This document shows, in pieces, positions 10,784 to 22,580 of a stretch of DNA of 64,000 nt. The DNA is from Arachis hypogaea (Eukaryota > Streptophyta > Magnoliopsida > Fabales > Fabaceae). Position numbers and translations under genes: made by a program. Location of the stretch: contig NC_092042.1 of assembly GCF_003086295.3 (NCBI RefSeq), forward strand, positions 44,452,137-44,516,136, given 5' to 3'. Numbering within the stretch: the stretch's first letter is position 1; each line of letters opens with the position of its first letter. The notes beneath the pieces are model-generated. The model was not told the origin of the DNA and did no database searches. It worked only from the letters and a program-made list of their open reading frames with translations.

Positions 10784-10846
10784 GATTGCTCCAAGGTATT
10801 TAGCAACTTGCTCTTCAGTGACATACTCATCCTCTTCAGAGGAAGA

Positions 10847-12374
10847 TTACTCATCAGAGCTCATGAATGGCAGAAGTAAGTCCAATGGAATCTCTATGGT
10901 CTCATTTTGAGCCTCAGATTCCCATAATTCCTCATTGGGGAACTCATTGGAGGCCAGTGGACGTCCATTAAGGTCTTCCTCAGTGGCGTTCACTGCCTCT
11001 TCCTCCTCTCCAAATTCGGCCATGTTGATGGCCTTGCACTCTCCTTTTGGATTTTCTTCTGTATTGCTTGGAAGAGTACTAGGAGGGAGTTCAGTAATTT
11101 TCTTACTCAACTGCCCCACTTGTCCCTCCAAATTTCTAATGGAGGATCTTGTTTCAGTCATGAAACTTTGAGTGGTTTTGATTAGATCAGAGACCATGGT
11201 TGCTAAGTCAGAGTTATTCTGCTTAGAACTCTCTGTCTGTTGCTGAGAAGATGATGGAAAAGGCTTGCTATTGCTAAACCTGTTTCTTCCACCATTATTA
11301 TTGTTGAAACCTTGTTGAGGTCTCTATTGATCCTTCCATGAAAAATTTGGATGATTTCTCCATGAAGGATTGTAGGTGTTTCCATAGGGTTCTCCCATGT
11401 AATTCACCTCTTCCATTGAAGGGTTCTCAGGATCATAAGCTTCTTCCTCAGATGAAGCTTCCTTAGTACTGCTTGGTGCATTTTGCATCCCAGACAAACT
11501 TTGAGAAATCAAATTGACTTGCTGAGTCAATATTTTATTCTGAGCCAATATGGCATTCAGAGTGTCAATCTCAAGAACTCTTTTCTTCTGACTAGTCCCA
11601 TTGTTCACAGGATTCCTTTCAGAAGTGTACATGAATTGGTTATTTGCAACCATTTCAATCAGCTCTTGAGCTTCTGTAGGCGTCTTCTTCAGATGAAGAG
11701 ATCCTCCAGCAGAGCTATCCAAAGACATCTTGGATAGTTCAGAGAGACCATCATAAAAAATACCTATGATGCTCCATTCAGAAAGCATATCAGAGGGACA
11801 CTTTCTGATTAATTGTTTGTATCTTTCCCAAGCTTCATAGAGGGATTCTCCTTCCTTCTGTCTGAAGGTTTGGACTTCCACTCTAAGCTTACTCAATTTT
11901 TGAGGTGGAAAGAACTTTGCCAAAAAGGCATTGACTAGCTTTTCCCAAGAGTTCAGGCTTTCTTTAGGTTGTGAGTCCAACCATGTCCTAGCTCTGTCTC
12001 TTACAGCAAAAGGGAATAGCATAAGTCTGTAGACCTCAGGGTCAACCCCATTAGTCTTGACAGTGTCACAGATTTGCAAGAATTCAGCTAAGAACTTATG
12101 AGAATCTTCCAAATGGAAGTCCATGGAACTTGCAATTCTGTTGCATTAGAGAAACTAATTGAGGCTTAAGCTCAAAGTTGTTTGCTCCAATGGCAGGGAT
12201 AGAGATGCTTCTCCCATAGAAGTCGGGAGTAGGTGCAGTAAAGTCACCCAGCACCTTCCTTGCATTGTTGGCATTGTTGTTGTTTTCGGCTGCCATGTGT
12301 TCTTCTTCTTTGAAGAATTCGGTTAGGTCCTCTACAGAGAGTTGTGCCTTAGCTTCTCTTAGCTTTCGCTTCAA
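10847..12374 (-). pseudogene. gag: gag of element B (near intact, one frameshift and about two stops)
   Basis: Capsid-type Gag. The N-terminal part (12374-12096) has LGDFTAPTPDFYGRSI and IGANNFELKPQLVSLMQQN. A single-base shift at about 12105-12120 moves to the second frame (12124-11324), which holds the retrotransposon Gag domain: FLQICDTVKTNGVDPEVYRL, RARTWLDSQP, FLAKFFPPQK, ESLYEAWERYKQLIRKCP. The tail (11197-10847) is Ser/Glu-rich (QVGQLSKKITELPPS), and I see no CCHC knuckle. A stop at 11324 and one at about 10847 break the join to the protease. The homologue in D is at 38997-40204. The candidate start is either the MKRKL methionine at 12374 or the MAAENNN methionine at 12296. Confidence 0.85.
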
Positions 12375-14064
12375 GGTCCTTTCAGGTTCAGGATCAGCCT
12401 CAACAAGAATGCTTTTGTCTTTGCTCCTGCTTATATGAAAGAGAAGAAAACAAGAAAATGTGGAATCCTCTATGTCACAGTATAGAGATCCCTTGAGGTG
12501 TCAGAGGAAAAGAAAAATAGAAGGCAGAAGTAGAAAATTCGAACTTATCAAAGAAGATGGAGTTCAAATTTTGCATTAAGGAATAGTGTTAGTCCATAAA
12601 TAGAAAGATGTGAGAAGAGGGGAAGCAATTTTCGAAAATTAAGTAAAAGATTTTGAAAACATTTTTGAAAAACACTAATTGATTTTCGAAAATAAAAGTG
12701 GGAAAGAAGTAAAGTGATTTTTGAGAAAGATTTTGAAATTAGAAATTAAAAAGATATGATTGAAAATTATTTTGAAAAAGATGTGGTTAAGAAGATATGA
12801 TTGATTTTAAAAAAATGTGATTGAGAAGATATGATTTGAAAAACATTTTAAAAAAGATTTGATTTTAAAAATTAATGACTTGGCTATCAAGAAAAGATAT
12901 GATTCAAACATTAAACCTTTCTCAACAGAAAAGGCAACATACTTGAAATGTTGAATCAAATCATTAATTGATAGCAAGTATAGAAAGAAATTGATTTTGA
13001 AAAAGATTTGATTGAAAAGATATGATTTGAAAAAGATTTGATTTTGAAAAATTTTGAAAACTTGAAAAAAATTTGCATTGAAAACAGAATCTTCCCTCTT
13101 GTGCCATCCTGGCGTTAAACGCCCAGAATGGTGCACATTCTGGCGTTTAACGCCCAAAACTCTACCCTTTTGGGCGTTAAACGCCCAACCAGGCACCCTG
13201 GCTGGCGTTTAAACGCCAGTCTGTCCTTCTTCACTGGGCGTTTTGAACACCCAGCTTTTTCTGTATAATTCCTCTGCAGTATGTTCTAAATCTTCAATTC
13301 TCTGTATTATTGACTTGAAAAGACACAAATTAAAAATATTTTTGGATTTTTAATAATCAGGAATAATCAAAATGCAACTACAATTAAATAATAATGCATG
13401 CAAGACACCAAACTTAGCAGTTTGTATACTGCTGACACTAACAGTGAGAATGCATATGAGACATATAAACACTCAAGTCAATAGAATTCAAAGATCAGAG
13501 CAATGAAATCATCAAGAACAACTTGAAGATTAATGAAGACACATGCATGAATGCAAGAAGAATAGAAACATGCGATTGACACCAAACTTAAAATAAAACA
13601 CTAGACTCAACAAGAAACATAAAATATTTTTGGTTTTTATGATTTTGTAAATTTTTTTTGGATTTTTTTCGAAAATTAAGTGGAAAAGAAAATAAAGATA
13701 TCAAAATTCTTAATGAGAATTCCAGGAATCATGCAATGTTAGTCTAAGACTCCGGTCCAGGAATTAGACATGGCTTCATAGCCAGCCAAGCTTTCAAAGA
13801 AAGCTCCAGTCCAAAACACTAGACATGGCCAATGGCCAGCCAAGCCTTAGCAGATCATTGCTCCAACAGCAAGATTGATAGAAATCAACAAGCTCTTGTG
13901 ATGATGAGTTGAAACCTCGGTCCAATGAAATTAGACATGGCTTCACAGCCAGCCAGACTTCAACAAATCATCATGAAACTCTAGAATTCATCTCCAAGAA
14001 TTCTGAAAAAAAAAATACCTAATCTACGCAACAAGATGAACCATCAGTTGTCCAAACTCAACAA
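12375..14064 (-). other. 5' leader of element B with palindrome array and A-rich low-complexity DNA
   Basis: Non-coding. 13108-13250 holds four GGCGTTTAACGCC-type units plus a decayed fifth. 12640-13080 is low complexity (GAAAAAGATTTGATT-like repeats on the plus strand). Two polypurine-like AAGTTTGGTGTC motifs occur at about 13403-13417 and 13578-13591 (minus strand). Tandem-like blocks with GGCCAGCCA occur at 13770-13960. Confidence 0.7.
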
Positions 14065-14082
14065 TCCCCGGCAACGGCGCCA
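14065..14082 (-). other. Primer binding site of element B (tRNA-Asp)
   Basis: The minus strand reads TGGCGCCGTTGCCGGGGA, a perfect tRNA-Asp 3'-end complement. A 6-base spacer separates it from the 5' LTR. Confidence 0.9.
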
Positions 14083-14088
14083 AAAACT

Positions 14089-15730
14089 TGGTAGCGCGAA
14101 ATTGTGATCACTACAACTTCGCACAACTAACCAGCAAGTGTACTGGGTCGTCCAAGTAATAAACCTTACGCGAGTAAGGGTCGATCCCACAGAGATTGTT
14201 GGTATGAAGCAAGCTATGGTCACCTTGTAAATCTTAGTCAGGCAAACTCAAATGGATATGGGTGATATACGAATAAAACATAAAGATAAGGATAGAGATA
14301 CTTATGTAATTCATTGGTGGGAATTTCAGATAAGCGTATGAAGATGCTTGGTCCCTTCCGTCTCTCTGCTTTCCTACTGTCTTCATCCAATCCTTCTTAC
14401 TCCTTTCCATGGCAAGCTTATGCAAGGGTTTCACCGTTGTCAGTGGCTACCTCCCATCCTCTCAGTGGAAATGTTCAACGCACCCTGTCATGGCACGGCT
14501 ATCCATCTGTCGGTTCTCAATCAGGCCGGAATAGAATCCAGTGATTCTTTTGCGTCTGTCACTAACGCCCCGCCCTCAGGAGTTTGAAGCTCGTCACAGT
14601 CATTCAATCATTGAATCCTACTCAGAATACCACAGACAAGGTTAGACCTTCCGGATTCTCTTGAATGCCGCCATCAGTTCTAGCCTATACCACGAAGACT
14701 CTGATCTCACGGAATGGCTGGCTCGGTTGTCAGGCGAGCACTCGGTTGTCAGGCGATCAACCATGCATCGTGTATCAGGAATCCAAGAGATATCCACCCA
14801 ATCTAAGGTAGAACGGAGGTGGTTGTCAGGCACACGTTCATAGGTGAGAATGATGATGAGTGTCACGGATCATCACATTCATCAAGTTGAAGAACAAGTG
14901 GTATCTTAGAACAAGAACAAGCGGAATTGAATAGAAGAACAATAGTAATTGCATTAATACTCGAGGTACAGCAGAGCTCCACACCTTAATCTATGGTGTG
15001 TAGAAACTCCACCATTGAAAATACATAAGAACAAGGTCTAGGCATGGCCGAATGGCCAGCCTCCCAAAGAGGGTTCAATCATAAAAACATGATCAAAAGA
15101 TTCAAATACAAATAGTAAAAGGTCCTACTTATAGAGAACTAGTAGCCTAAGGTTTACAGAGATGAGTAAATGACATAAAAATCCACTTCCGGGCCCACTT
15201 GGTGTGTGCTTGGGCTGAGCAATGAAGCATTTTTGTGTAGAGACTCTTCTTGGAGTTAAACGCCAGCTTTTATGCCAGTTTGGGCGTTTAACTCCCATCC
15301 TTGTGCCAGTTCCGGCGTTTAACGCTGGGATTTCTGAGGGTGACTTTGTACGCCGGTTTGGGCCATCAAATCTTGGGCAAAGTATGGACTATCATATATT
15401 GCTGGAAAGCCCAGGATGTCTACTTTCCAACGCCGTTGAGAGCGCGCCAATTCGGCTTCTGTAGCTCCAGAAAATCCACTTCGAGTGCAGGGAGGTCAGA
15501 ATCCAACAGCATCTGCAGTCCTTTTTAGTCTCTGAATCAGATTTTTGCTCAGGTCCCTCAATTTCAGCCAGAAAATACCTGAAATCACAGAAAAACACAC
15601 AAACTCATAGTAAAGTCCAGAAAAGTGAATTTTAACTAAAAACTAATAAAAATATACTAAAAACTAACTAGATCATACTAAAAACATACTAAAAACAATG
15701 CCAAAAAGCGTACAAATTATCCGCTCATCA
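14089..15730 (-). repeat. 5' LTR of element B
   Basis: 1642 bp, same length as 5539-7180. The TATA-like CTATAAGTAGG lies at about 15124-15135 on the minus strand. Confidence 0.95.
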
Positions 15731-17042
15731 GAATTGCAGGGAGATATGTTCTTACTATTGGTTATGGAGATTGTAAATTGGGGTTTGAGAATGAAGAATC
15801 AATATGGAAATAATTTAAATGGCAATTAAAATAAATAAATACTGTAAAGCAAATCCTTTGGCAAGGTATGAGAAATTGGAAGTCCAGACTTAGTTATTCT
15901 TATCAATAATAATGAAAGTTGAACCTTAATTCCACTTAGTTAACCTTTGCTAAAGCAAAGGAAAGTCAAGGGACTAATTAGTTTGACCTCTGAATCCTAT
16001 TTATTTCCTAAGAAAAGGTTGGGATTATAGAAGTTCAGTTCAATTAACAAAGATAACAGTTATCAATTATGTTGAGCTAAGATAACTCCTGAGTTACTGA
16101 TTTCTTAACCATGACCAAAAGGAAAAGGAATTAAATCTACTGGAATAAAAATGTCTTCAGATTGGGAATAATCAATAATATAAATAAAAGAAAGCAATAT
16201 TAACTAAAATACCTCAAATAACATTAATTTGAAAGAGTAATCTATAACATAGAAGAATTCATAAACTAAATTGAGAAAACAAGTAATGAAAAAGGAATGT
16301 TAAACCTGATAAAAAGATAATCCTCAAGCAAATAAAATCCTAAATCTAAATCCTAATCCTAAAGAGAGAGGAGAGAACCTCTCTCCAACTAAACCTAAAT
16401 CATGGAAAGTGACTAAAATTCGGAGACTCCCCTCAATGGATGCATTCTCCCACTTCATAACCTCTGGTCTATGCCTTCTGGACTTGGATTTGGGCCAAAA
16501 AGGGTTTCAAAACTCGCTATGAGCGTTTTCTGCAATTTCTGGTGCGTGGCCTCTGCCACGCGTCCGCGTGGGTCACGCGGTCACGTCAATTGGAGTTTTT
16601 CTTGTCGCGCGGTCGCGTCAATCATGCGGCCGCATCATAGGTGTTCTTCTTTAGGTGTATGATCGCGTCAGTCATGCGACCGCGTCACTGCTTCTTCGCA
16701 CTTGGCATGCGGCCGCGTCGTCCATGCGGTCGCGTCGCTGCCAATTTCTTCAGAAACTACGTTTTGTGCTTTCCTTCCATTTTTGTATGTTTCCTTTCCA
16801 TCCTTTGAGTCATTTCTGCCTTAGAAGATCTGAAACTACTCAACACACTAATCATGGCATCGAATGATAATAAAGGGTAATTAAAATAATTAATTTTAAA
16901 GCATAGGAAACATGTTTTTCACATACATCACATAATAAGGAAGGAAAAGTAAAACCATGCAATTAATATGAATAAGTGGGTGAAGGATTGAATAAATCAC
17001 TCAAATTAAGCACAAAATATATCACAAAATATGGGTTTATCA
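15731..17042 (-). repeat. 3' LTR of element C, inner fragment
   Basis: Continues the C LTR after B and matches 22750-24056. With 5367-5538 it gives about 1479 bp, against 1476 bp for the other copy. The CpG-rich cluster at 16545-16745 has CGCGGTCGCGTC-type units. Confidence 0.92.
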
Positions 17043-17080
17043 ACCTCCTCACACTTAAAAAATAGCGTGTCCTCATGCTA
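17043..17080 (-). other. Polypurine tract of C preceded by AGGA-loop hairpin
   Basis: Minus strand: TAGCATG-AGGA-CACGCTA (17063-17080, six of seven pairs), then TTAAGTGTGAGGAGGT against the LTR. Confidence 0.75.
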
Positions 17081-17786
17081 AGCTCAAGAGAAACTATAAA
17101 GATGAAGAGGAATGGTAGGATGTATGAAATGCAACCTATCTATATGAATGCAACTATATGCAAAAAATGTTTCTACCTACTTGGTTAAAAATAAATAAGT
17201 TCTCCAAGACAAACATAAATCAGATTTCACTAATTCAAATCATATAAAATAAAGGCAAGTAAACTTGTAAGAAGATAGCTAATGAAAGCAGGGAACATAG
17301 AATTAAGCACTGAACCCTCACTGGTAGTGTATATCATTCTAATCTCTCTAGTGTATAGGGTAATCACTCTACTCTTCCCTAGTCATGCTTTCTAAACATT
17401 GTTCTTCATCCGACCAATCAACAAATATTTAATGTACCAATGCACACATTATGAGGTCTTTTCAAGGTTGTAATGGGGCCAAGGCAAGGGTGATGATATA
17501 TGTATGGCTAAGTGATCTATAAATTGAATCTTTGAGAAACCTGAGCTATCACCTAACATACATACATTCTATATAACTTCTAAAATCATACCTAGCTACC
17601 CATAATTCCCACTTTTGTATAATTCCCATACTCATGTACCAAAATTTTTTATATTTCTTTACTTTTATCACATGTGCATTGATCTTTATTAAAGCTTAAC
17701 ATTGGGGTAATTTTATCCCATTATTCGCTTACTTATTTATTGATTTTTTTTTTGAAACATAACTTATCAATGCACATGGATTTTCC

Positions 17787-17835
<49 letters not shown>

Positions 17836-18543
17836 TATTTTGGTTTTTCATGAGTAGGTTCCCAAATTTTCAATATTCAAATAAATTAGAAACATGATAC
17901 ATTCCCTTATTAACCCATGTTCCCACAGTTTCCCCCACGCTTAGTTGATACATAATCTCTATCTTAAGCTAACCAAAGATTCAACTTGGGATTTTAAATT
18001 TGTTTTTTTTTCTGCTTAAGGCTAGTGTTGAGGTTTATAGAATAAAAGGGAATTAAAGGCTCAAGGGGGCTAACAAGGGTGATGTAAAAGGTAGGCTAAT
18101 TTTGGGATAAGTGACTAGAATCAAACAATGGCCTCAATCATATGCAAGCATGTAAATATATTAAATATTGAACATATAGAATGGAACAAAGCAAAGATTA
18201 CAATTATAGAGAGGAAAACACACAAGAATAAAAATTTATGGTTAAATAATGTAACCATGTAAATAAGCTCAAAATCTCACAGGTTGTGTGTTCTTTGGCT
18301 CAAAAATCATGTTCTGAATACAACTTCAAACAAATTTAACACAAAAATTTTCAATTTAAATTAGTGAAATTTTTCAAAATAGGATCTTAAGAAGAAACTT
18401 ATTGTTTTAACCAAGCAGTAGCTAAATGCATAAAATCAAACAAACATGCAATTAAACATGAAAATGCAATAATGGACAAACAAAGAAAATAAAACAATGG
18501 TGTTGAAAAGAAAAAAATAGCTAACCCATGAAGATCGGTATCG
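17081..18543 (-). other. Non-coding region of C between its two polypurine-like sites
   Basis: No gene. Shares blocks with the matching region of A (25293-26919), for example the CTCACAGGTTGT region at about 18240-18310 and the TGGCCTCA/ATAAGTGA region at about 18095-18150. A pure (TA)n run lies at 17788-17833. Confidence 0.65.
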
Positions 18544-18581
18544 ACCTCCCCACACTTAAAGATTGCACCGTCCTCGGTGCA
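18544..18581 (-). other. Internal polypurine-like site and AGGA-loop hairpin of C
   Basis: Minus strand: TGCACCG-AGGA-CGGTGCA (18564-18581, perfect 7-bp stem), then TTTAAGTGTGGGGAGGT. The hairpin overlaps the end of the 43-codon ORF. Confidence 0.75.
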
Positions 18582-18687
18582 TGCTAAGATATACAAGTGG
18601 ACGGATTGCTTCAACTGGGGCTCTTTTTGTTCCTTTCCTTTCCAGTGATTTGGGAGTAGCTCTCTCTTTACCCTTCTTGGTGGCCAT
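18556..18687 (-). CDS. 43-codon remnant of ORF3 in element C
   Basis: Begins MATKKGKERATPKS, like the basic start of ORF3 in A, B and D, and ends LSMHRGRCNL, encoded by the hairpin that in A follows the ORF3 end (25254-25271). The whole middle (the plant transposon-protein domain) is gone, yet the short frame is open. Either an internal deletion kept only the ends, or a small basic peptide is retained. I cannot show that it is translated. Confidence 0.5.
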   Translation of the reverse strand: MATKKGKERATPKSLERKGTKRAPVEAIRPLVYLSMHRGRCNL

Positions 18688-19942
18688 CCTGAAAAGGGAA
18701 AAAGAAAGTAACTCTTAGAGCTAAGGGTTAGAGCAAGGAAGAGAGCGGGAAAGGTGGTAATCAATGCACAATAAAGAAGAATGACGTTAACACACGCTCA
18801 TGAGTACATGTGAAAAGTCATCAATGGAAAATAGCTAGTGCATATGATAACAAGTGAATGCAAGGTGTTTATTGGCATTCTGGCAAAGGCATGAGTAGCA
18901 TAGATCAAGCATTCAATGTCCAAGTTAGATTACCAAGTCTTTCAAACTAACAACATGTTCGTAATAACAATTATATTTAATTAATAAAATATAAAAAGGG
19001 TTTTGTGAAAAGTAAGCATTTATAGTAGTGGATTAAAAGAAATCTTAAAAATAGTGCACAATGTCATACGGGCGTTTTCACAAACACATAGCATGCATGG
19101 TAAAGAAGCTATTTGAAAGTATTAAATTGAACATGCACGCAACCCTTTAAAAAGTAATATATAATTGTCAAATAATCCACAAAAATATAGAAAAAAAATA
19201 ATGACCCAAATAAAATTCCAACACCAATGAAAATAATGCAATGAATGAAAGTATGCAATTAAGTAAAAGAAAATGAAAGATGAGAAGAATGAGAAGGGAA
19301 AGAAGGGAAGAAGAAGTAAGTAAGAAAGGAGGGAGAAAAAATTAGGATTGGGGAAGAAAAGATAAAATATTTTGGCATATTTAGTTAAGGTGTGCGACGC
19401 TGGCGACGCAGTCGCGTGGGTGATGCGGCTGCGTGGTGCGCAATAAGGTCAGGCGATGCAGACGCGTGGGTCACGCGATCGCGTCACTTGATTTGTGCTA
19501 GTGGCGCGAGTGCAGCCTCGCATTCGCACAACTCTCTGTTGGAATTGCATTTTGCCAAAAATCTAGGTGACGCGGTCGCATGGGTGACGCGATCGCGTGG
19601 ATGGTATTTTTGAAAGACGACGCGGCCGCGTGGGGCACGCGTTCGCGTGGGAGGGCTTGGGCTTCTAGCACGAGTCCAGCCCAATTCCAACACAACTTTC
19701 GGTCATGCACCTTTTTTACATCGATTTTCATGGCACGCGGCCGTGTGGGTGACGCGGTCGCATGGAAGGCCAAAGTTCCACATGACGCGGTCGCGTGAGC
19801 GACGCGGTCGCGTGGGGTCAAATTATGCTAATGGCGCGCCTCCAGCCACGCTTTCGCGTGACTCTCTGTCCAACTTTCTTTTCTTCATAACGCACTGGTG
19901 ACGCGGACGCGTCAGCGACGCTGCTGCGTCGCGTGCGTATAC

Positions 19943-19974
<32 letters not shown>

Positions 19975-20220
19975 GTATATATATATACATGGAAGGCCAA
20001 AGTTCCACATGACGCGGTCGCGTGAGCGACGCGGTCGCGTGGGGTCAAATTATGCTAATGGCGCGCCTCCAGCCACGCTTTCGCGTGACTCTCTGTCCAA
20101 CTTTCTTTTCTTCATAACGCACTGGTGACGCGGACGCGTCAGCGACGCTGCTGCGTCACGTGCGTATACATATATATATACATATATATATGTATATATA
20201 TATATACATATATATATATG

Positions 20221-20257
<37 letters not shown>

Positions 20258-20389
20258 TTTAATGCAGTATGCAGAATGCAATGCTTAATATGAATTCTAT
20301 GCAAGTATGCATGATTCCAGGTTCAATCAAAACTCGAAAACAAACAAAACAAACTAAAATAAAAACTGAAAAAGGAACGATCATACCAT
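18688..20389 (-). repeat. CpG-rich array with 227-bp tandem duplication, element C
   Basis: No gene. 19390-20160 is dense in GACGCGGTCGCGTG and GACGCGGACGCGTC units. A tandem duplication with period 227 starts at 19761 and 19988; each copy ends in an AT-rich microsatellite (about 19936-19987 and 20163-20258). The Tyr/Ile-rich frames across it are translations of the microsatellite. 18688-19390 is A-rich. Confidence 0.8.
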
Positions 20390-20407
20390 GGTGGGTTGTC
20401 TCCCACC
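20390..20407 (-). other. AGACAA-loop hairpin of element C
   Basis: Minus strand GGTGGG-AGACAA-CCCACC, perfect 6-bp stem, 49 bp after the ORF stop; the same sequence and distance as in A. Confidence 0.7.
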
Positions 20408-20456
20408 TAGCACTTTTAGTTAAAATCCTTAAGTTGGACATTTGAGGAGCTTTCTA

Positions 20457-22433
20457 TTATGGTGGCTTGTGCTTGAACTCATCCAGAAATCTCCACCAAT
20501 GTTTGGAGTTCCAGTAGCCTCCGGGGTCCCAAACTAGGCGCAGAAAGCCTTCAAGTAAGTTAAAGCAAGTGACAAGGCCCCAAGAGTATTGATTTCTAGA
20601 TTGAATTCCGGGGTCCCAAATCTTGCTTTTGCACCCGTCCTCTTGTTGAGCAATATTGTTCAAGCCGGGTGGCAAACAGTCTGAATTCTCACTGAAGCAG
20701 CCAGACAACTTCCTAGACCCATTCAGTTGAGCTCTACACCGACCTTTGCATTTAAATGTTGAGCACACAACCATGTTGAACCTTGCAGGATAAATCTTAT
20801 CACTAACCATCTTCTTCTTACTCTTAATGCCACAGAGAGCTCTAAGTTGACCATCCGTCTCCAGTAGCCCATATTCAAGTGGAATCAGAAAGCTAAGGGA
20901 TACAAATTTTACCCACTTGAATGTTGTGAAGGATGATGGCAACTTAGGGGGAGGTGTTTCTAATGAACGTGCAAGCTCCACTTCCTTGTGCTCTTCTTCG
21001 ACATCTTCCACCTCTTTGTAATCTTCAATATCAACCTCTTCCTTTTGGTGAATTTCTTCCAATTTAATCTCTTCTTCATTGTTCACCAAGGGCATGGGAT
21101 GTTGTGTTTCATCTTCTTTAAACTCCATATCAAGTCCAATGGAAGAGGATTCAAATGTAGATAAGAATTCATCAATGATTGAATCCATCTCTTGATCGTC
21201 TCCTTCAAAGTCTTCAACTATGATATGCTTTGGAGGTTTTACACCCTCCTCAACATCAGCTTCAAACGTCTCTGAATGGTGCTCTATAACTCGACTTTCC
21301 CATGGAGGTTCAGGATCTCCTAAGTCTTCAACCACTGCCTCCTCTTCTTCTTCAATAATTTCGGCTTCCTCCACTTGTTCCAATATCAAATCGTGCTACT
21401 CACTATCCACCGGAGTACCCAATTTCTCCTTCCTGCTACATTCTTCAGTAGATTTCCCACATGAAACCATGGGGGTTCTTTGAATGTCTGAACATCGGAA
21501 AGGTCATCAATTTCTTTCTTGATCCAGGTATTTAAGTATGCAATCGTATTCGTCCTCGATGATTTTCTTTTCAACTATTTCTTCACCTTTAAGCACAAAA
21601 TCCTCCTTGTTGTCTTCTTTCACTAGTTCTTAAACCGCGTTGTCAACTTCAAGGGTGTCTACTACCTTCACCTTTAGTGCCTCCTCTAGCTCCTTATGAA
21701 GTATGGATTCACGAAGATGATCCCTTCTCTCTCGTTCCATGTTAATAGTATCAGTGGAATCATGTAGCTCTTGGATTGATGGATGTTGGTGCTCTTCCAT
21801 GGATGGTGGTGATGGGATGGGTGGATCATTATGTGGTTGAGATGGAAGTGCAGTGGAGCTTGAAGGTTGAATATTGGGTGTAGAGGGTTGGCCCAAGCGG
21901 GATATAAGTGCTTGAAAAGTAGAGGCGAGACTAGTGATAGAGGCAAGTTTGCTTTCCATAGAGGTTTGGGGTGGATATGAGGGTTCATTTGTTGGGAGAG
22001 AAGGTTCATAACACGGAAGTGGTTCCTCTTAATAAGGATATGGAGATGGTGTATATTGAGGTGGTGGTTCTGGGTATGGTTCATATGGTGGTTGGTGTGG
22101 TGAATAGGGATTGGGGTCATATGGAGGTGAATGGTGGAAAGGGGCTTGTGAGTGTGGTGGTTCAAAGTTATGTTGTGAGGATGGTCTCTGAGCATACGGT
22201 GGGGCTTGTTGGTAGCTACTAGGCGGTCCACCATATCTATCAGCTTGGTATGCATTGTAGGATGGTCTTTGTCTGTGATATCTAGGAGGGTGTTGTTGCC
22301 TAAAGGGTTGATCAGATCCTCTTGGCTCCGTCCATCTTTGATTGCTTAGACCTTGATGCATAGTCCTGTTATATCTTTCATTCCTTGCAACAAAATTAGA
22401 ATCAAACTCAAAGCGAGAGGGGCGAGAATTCAT
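20457..22433 (-). pseudogene. Pro/Glu-rich ORF of element C, unknown function, few breaks
   Basis: Starts MNSRPSRFEFDSN at 22433. In order: a Gln/Pro/Tyr-rich segment with PPYDPNPY units to about 22029, a stop, then a segment with STFQALISRLGQPSTPN and LHKELEEALKVKVVDTLE to about 21630, a frame change near 21400-21570, and a long final frame (21389-20457, 310 codons). That frame has an acidic stretch (IIEEEEEAVVEDLGD) and a C-terminal block with FKWVKFVSLSFLIPLEYG, LETDGQLRALCGIKSKKKM, Cys-containing TFKCKGRCRAQ, and HWWRFLDEFKHKPP. The C-terminal block is conserved with A despite wide divergence elsewhere, which suggests selection in the family. No enzyme motif is seen. It occupies the gag-pol slot. 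Confidence 0.75.
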
Positions 22434-22559
22434 AATAGCTATCAGAAATAAGAGGAAAGAGAAGAAACAAATAAACAAGTAAAAGAAAAAAATTTTTATT
22501 TTTTTATTTTATTTTTTTAAATATTTACAATAACTAATAATAAGGCACACGTTTGCAAT

Positions 22560-22577
22560 TCCCCGGCAACGGCACCA
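22560..22577 (-). other. Primer binding site of element C
   Basis: The minus strand reads TGGTGCCGTTGCCGGGGA, one base off the tRNA-Asp complement, 3 bases from the LTR. Confidence 0.85.
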
Positions 22578-22580
22578 TTT

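Larger units (their letters stand above)
5539..15730 (-). mobile_element. Element B: young, partly deleted Athila-type LTR retrotransposon
   Basis: Starts TGGTAGCGCG and ends CCGCTCATCA, with exact 5-bp duplications GAATT at 5534-5538 and 15731-15735. Both LTRs are 1642 bp and differ at about 16 sites by eye, nearly all transitions, so the insertion is the youngest datable one here. Element order on the minus strand: 5' LTR (14089-15730), primer site, leader with palindrome array, gag, protease, palindrome array, hairpin, ORF3, polypurine tract, 3' LTR. RT, RNase H and integrase are missing between 10093 and the hairpin at 10043, while the flanking landmarks are as in D. It is therefore a deletion derivative that needs pol in trans. 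Confidence 0.95.

Noticed and set aside
16471..16867. Short open frames in the CpG cluster of the C LTR (also 23485-23881)
   Set aside because: They are translations of the CGCGGTCGCG units in several frames; not conserved as protein.
19818..20304. Tyr/Ile-rich open frames
   Set aside because: They translate the AT microsatellites of the tandem duplication.
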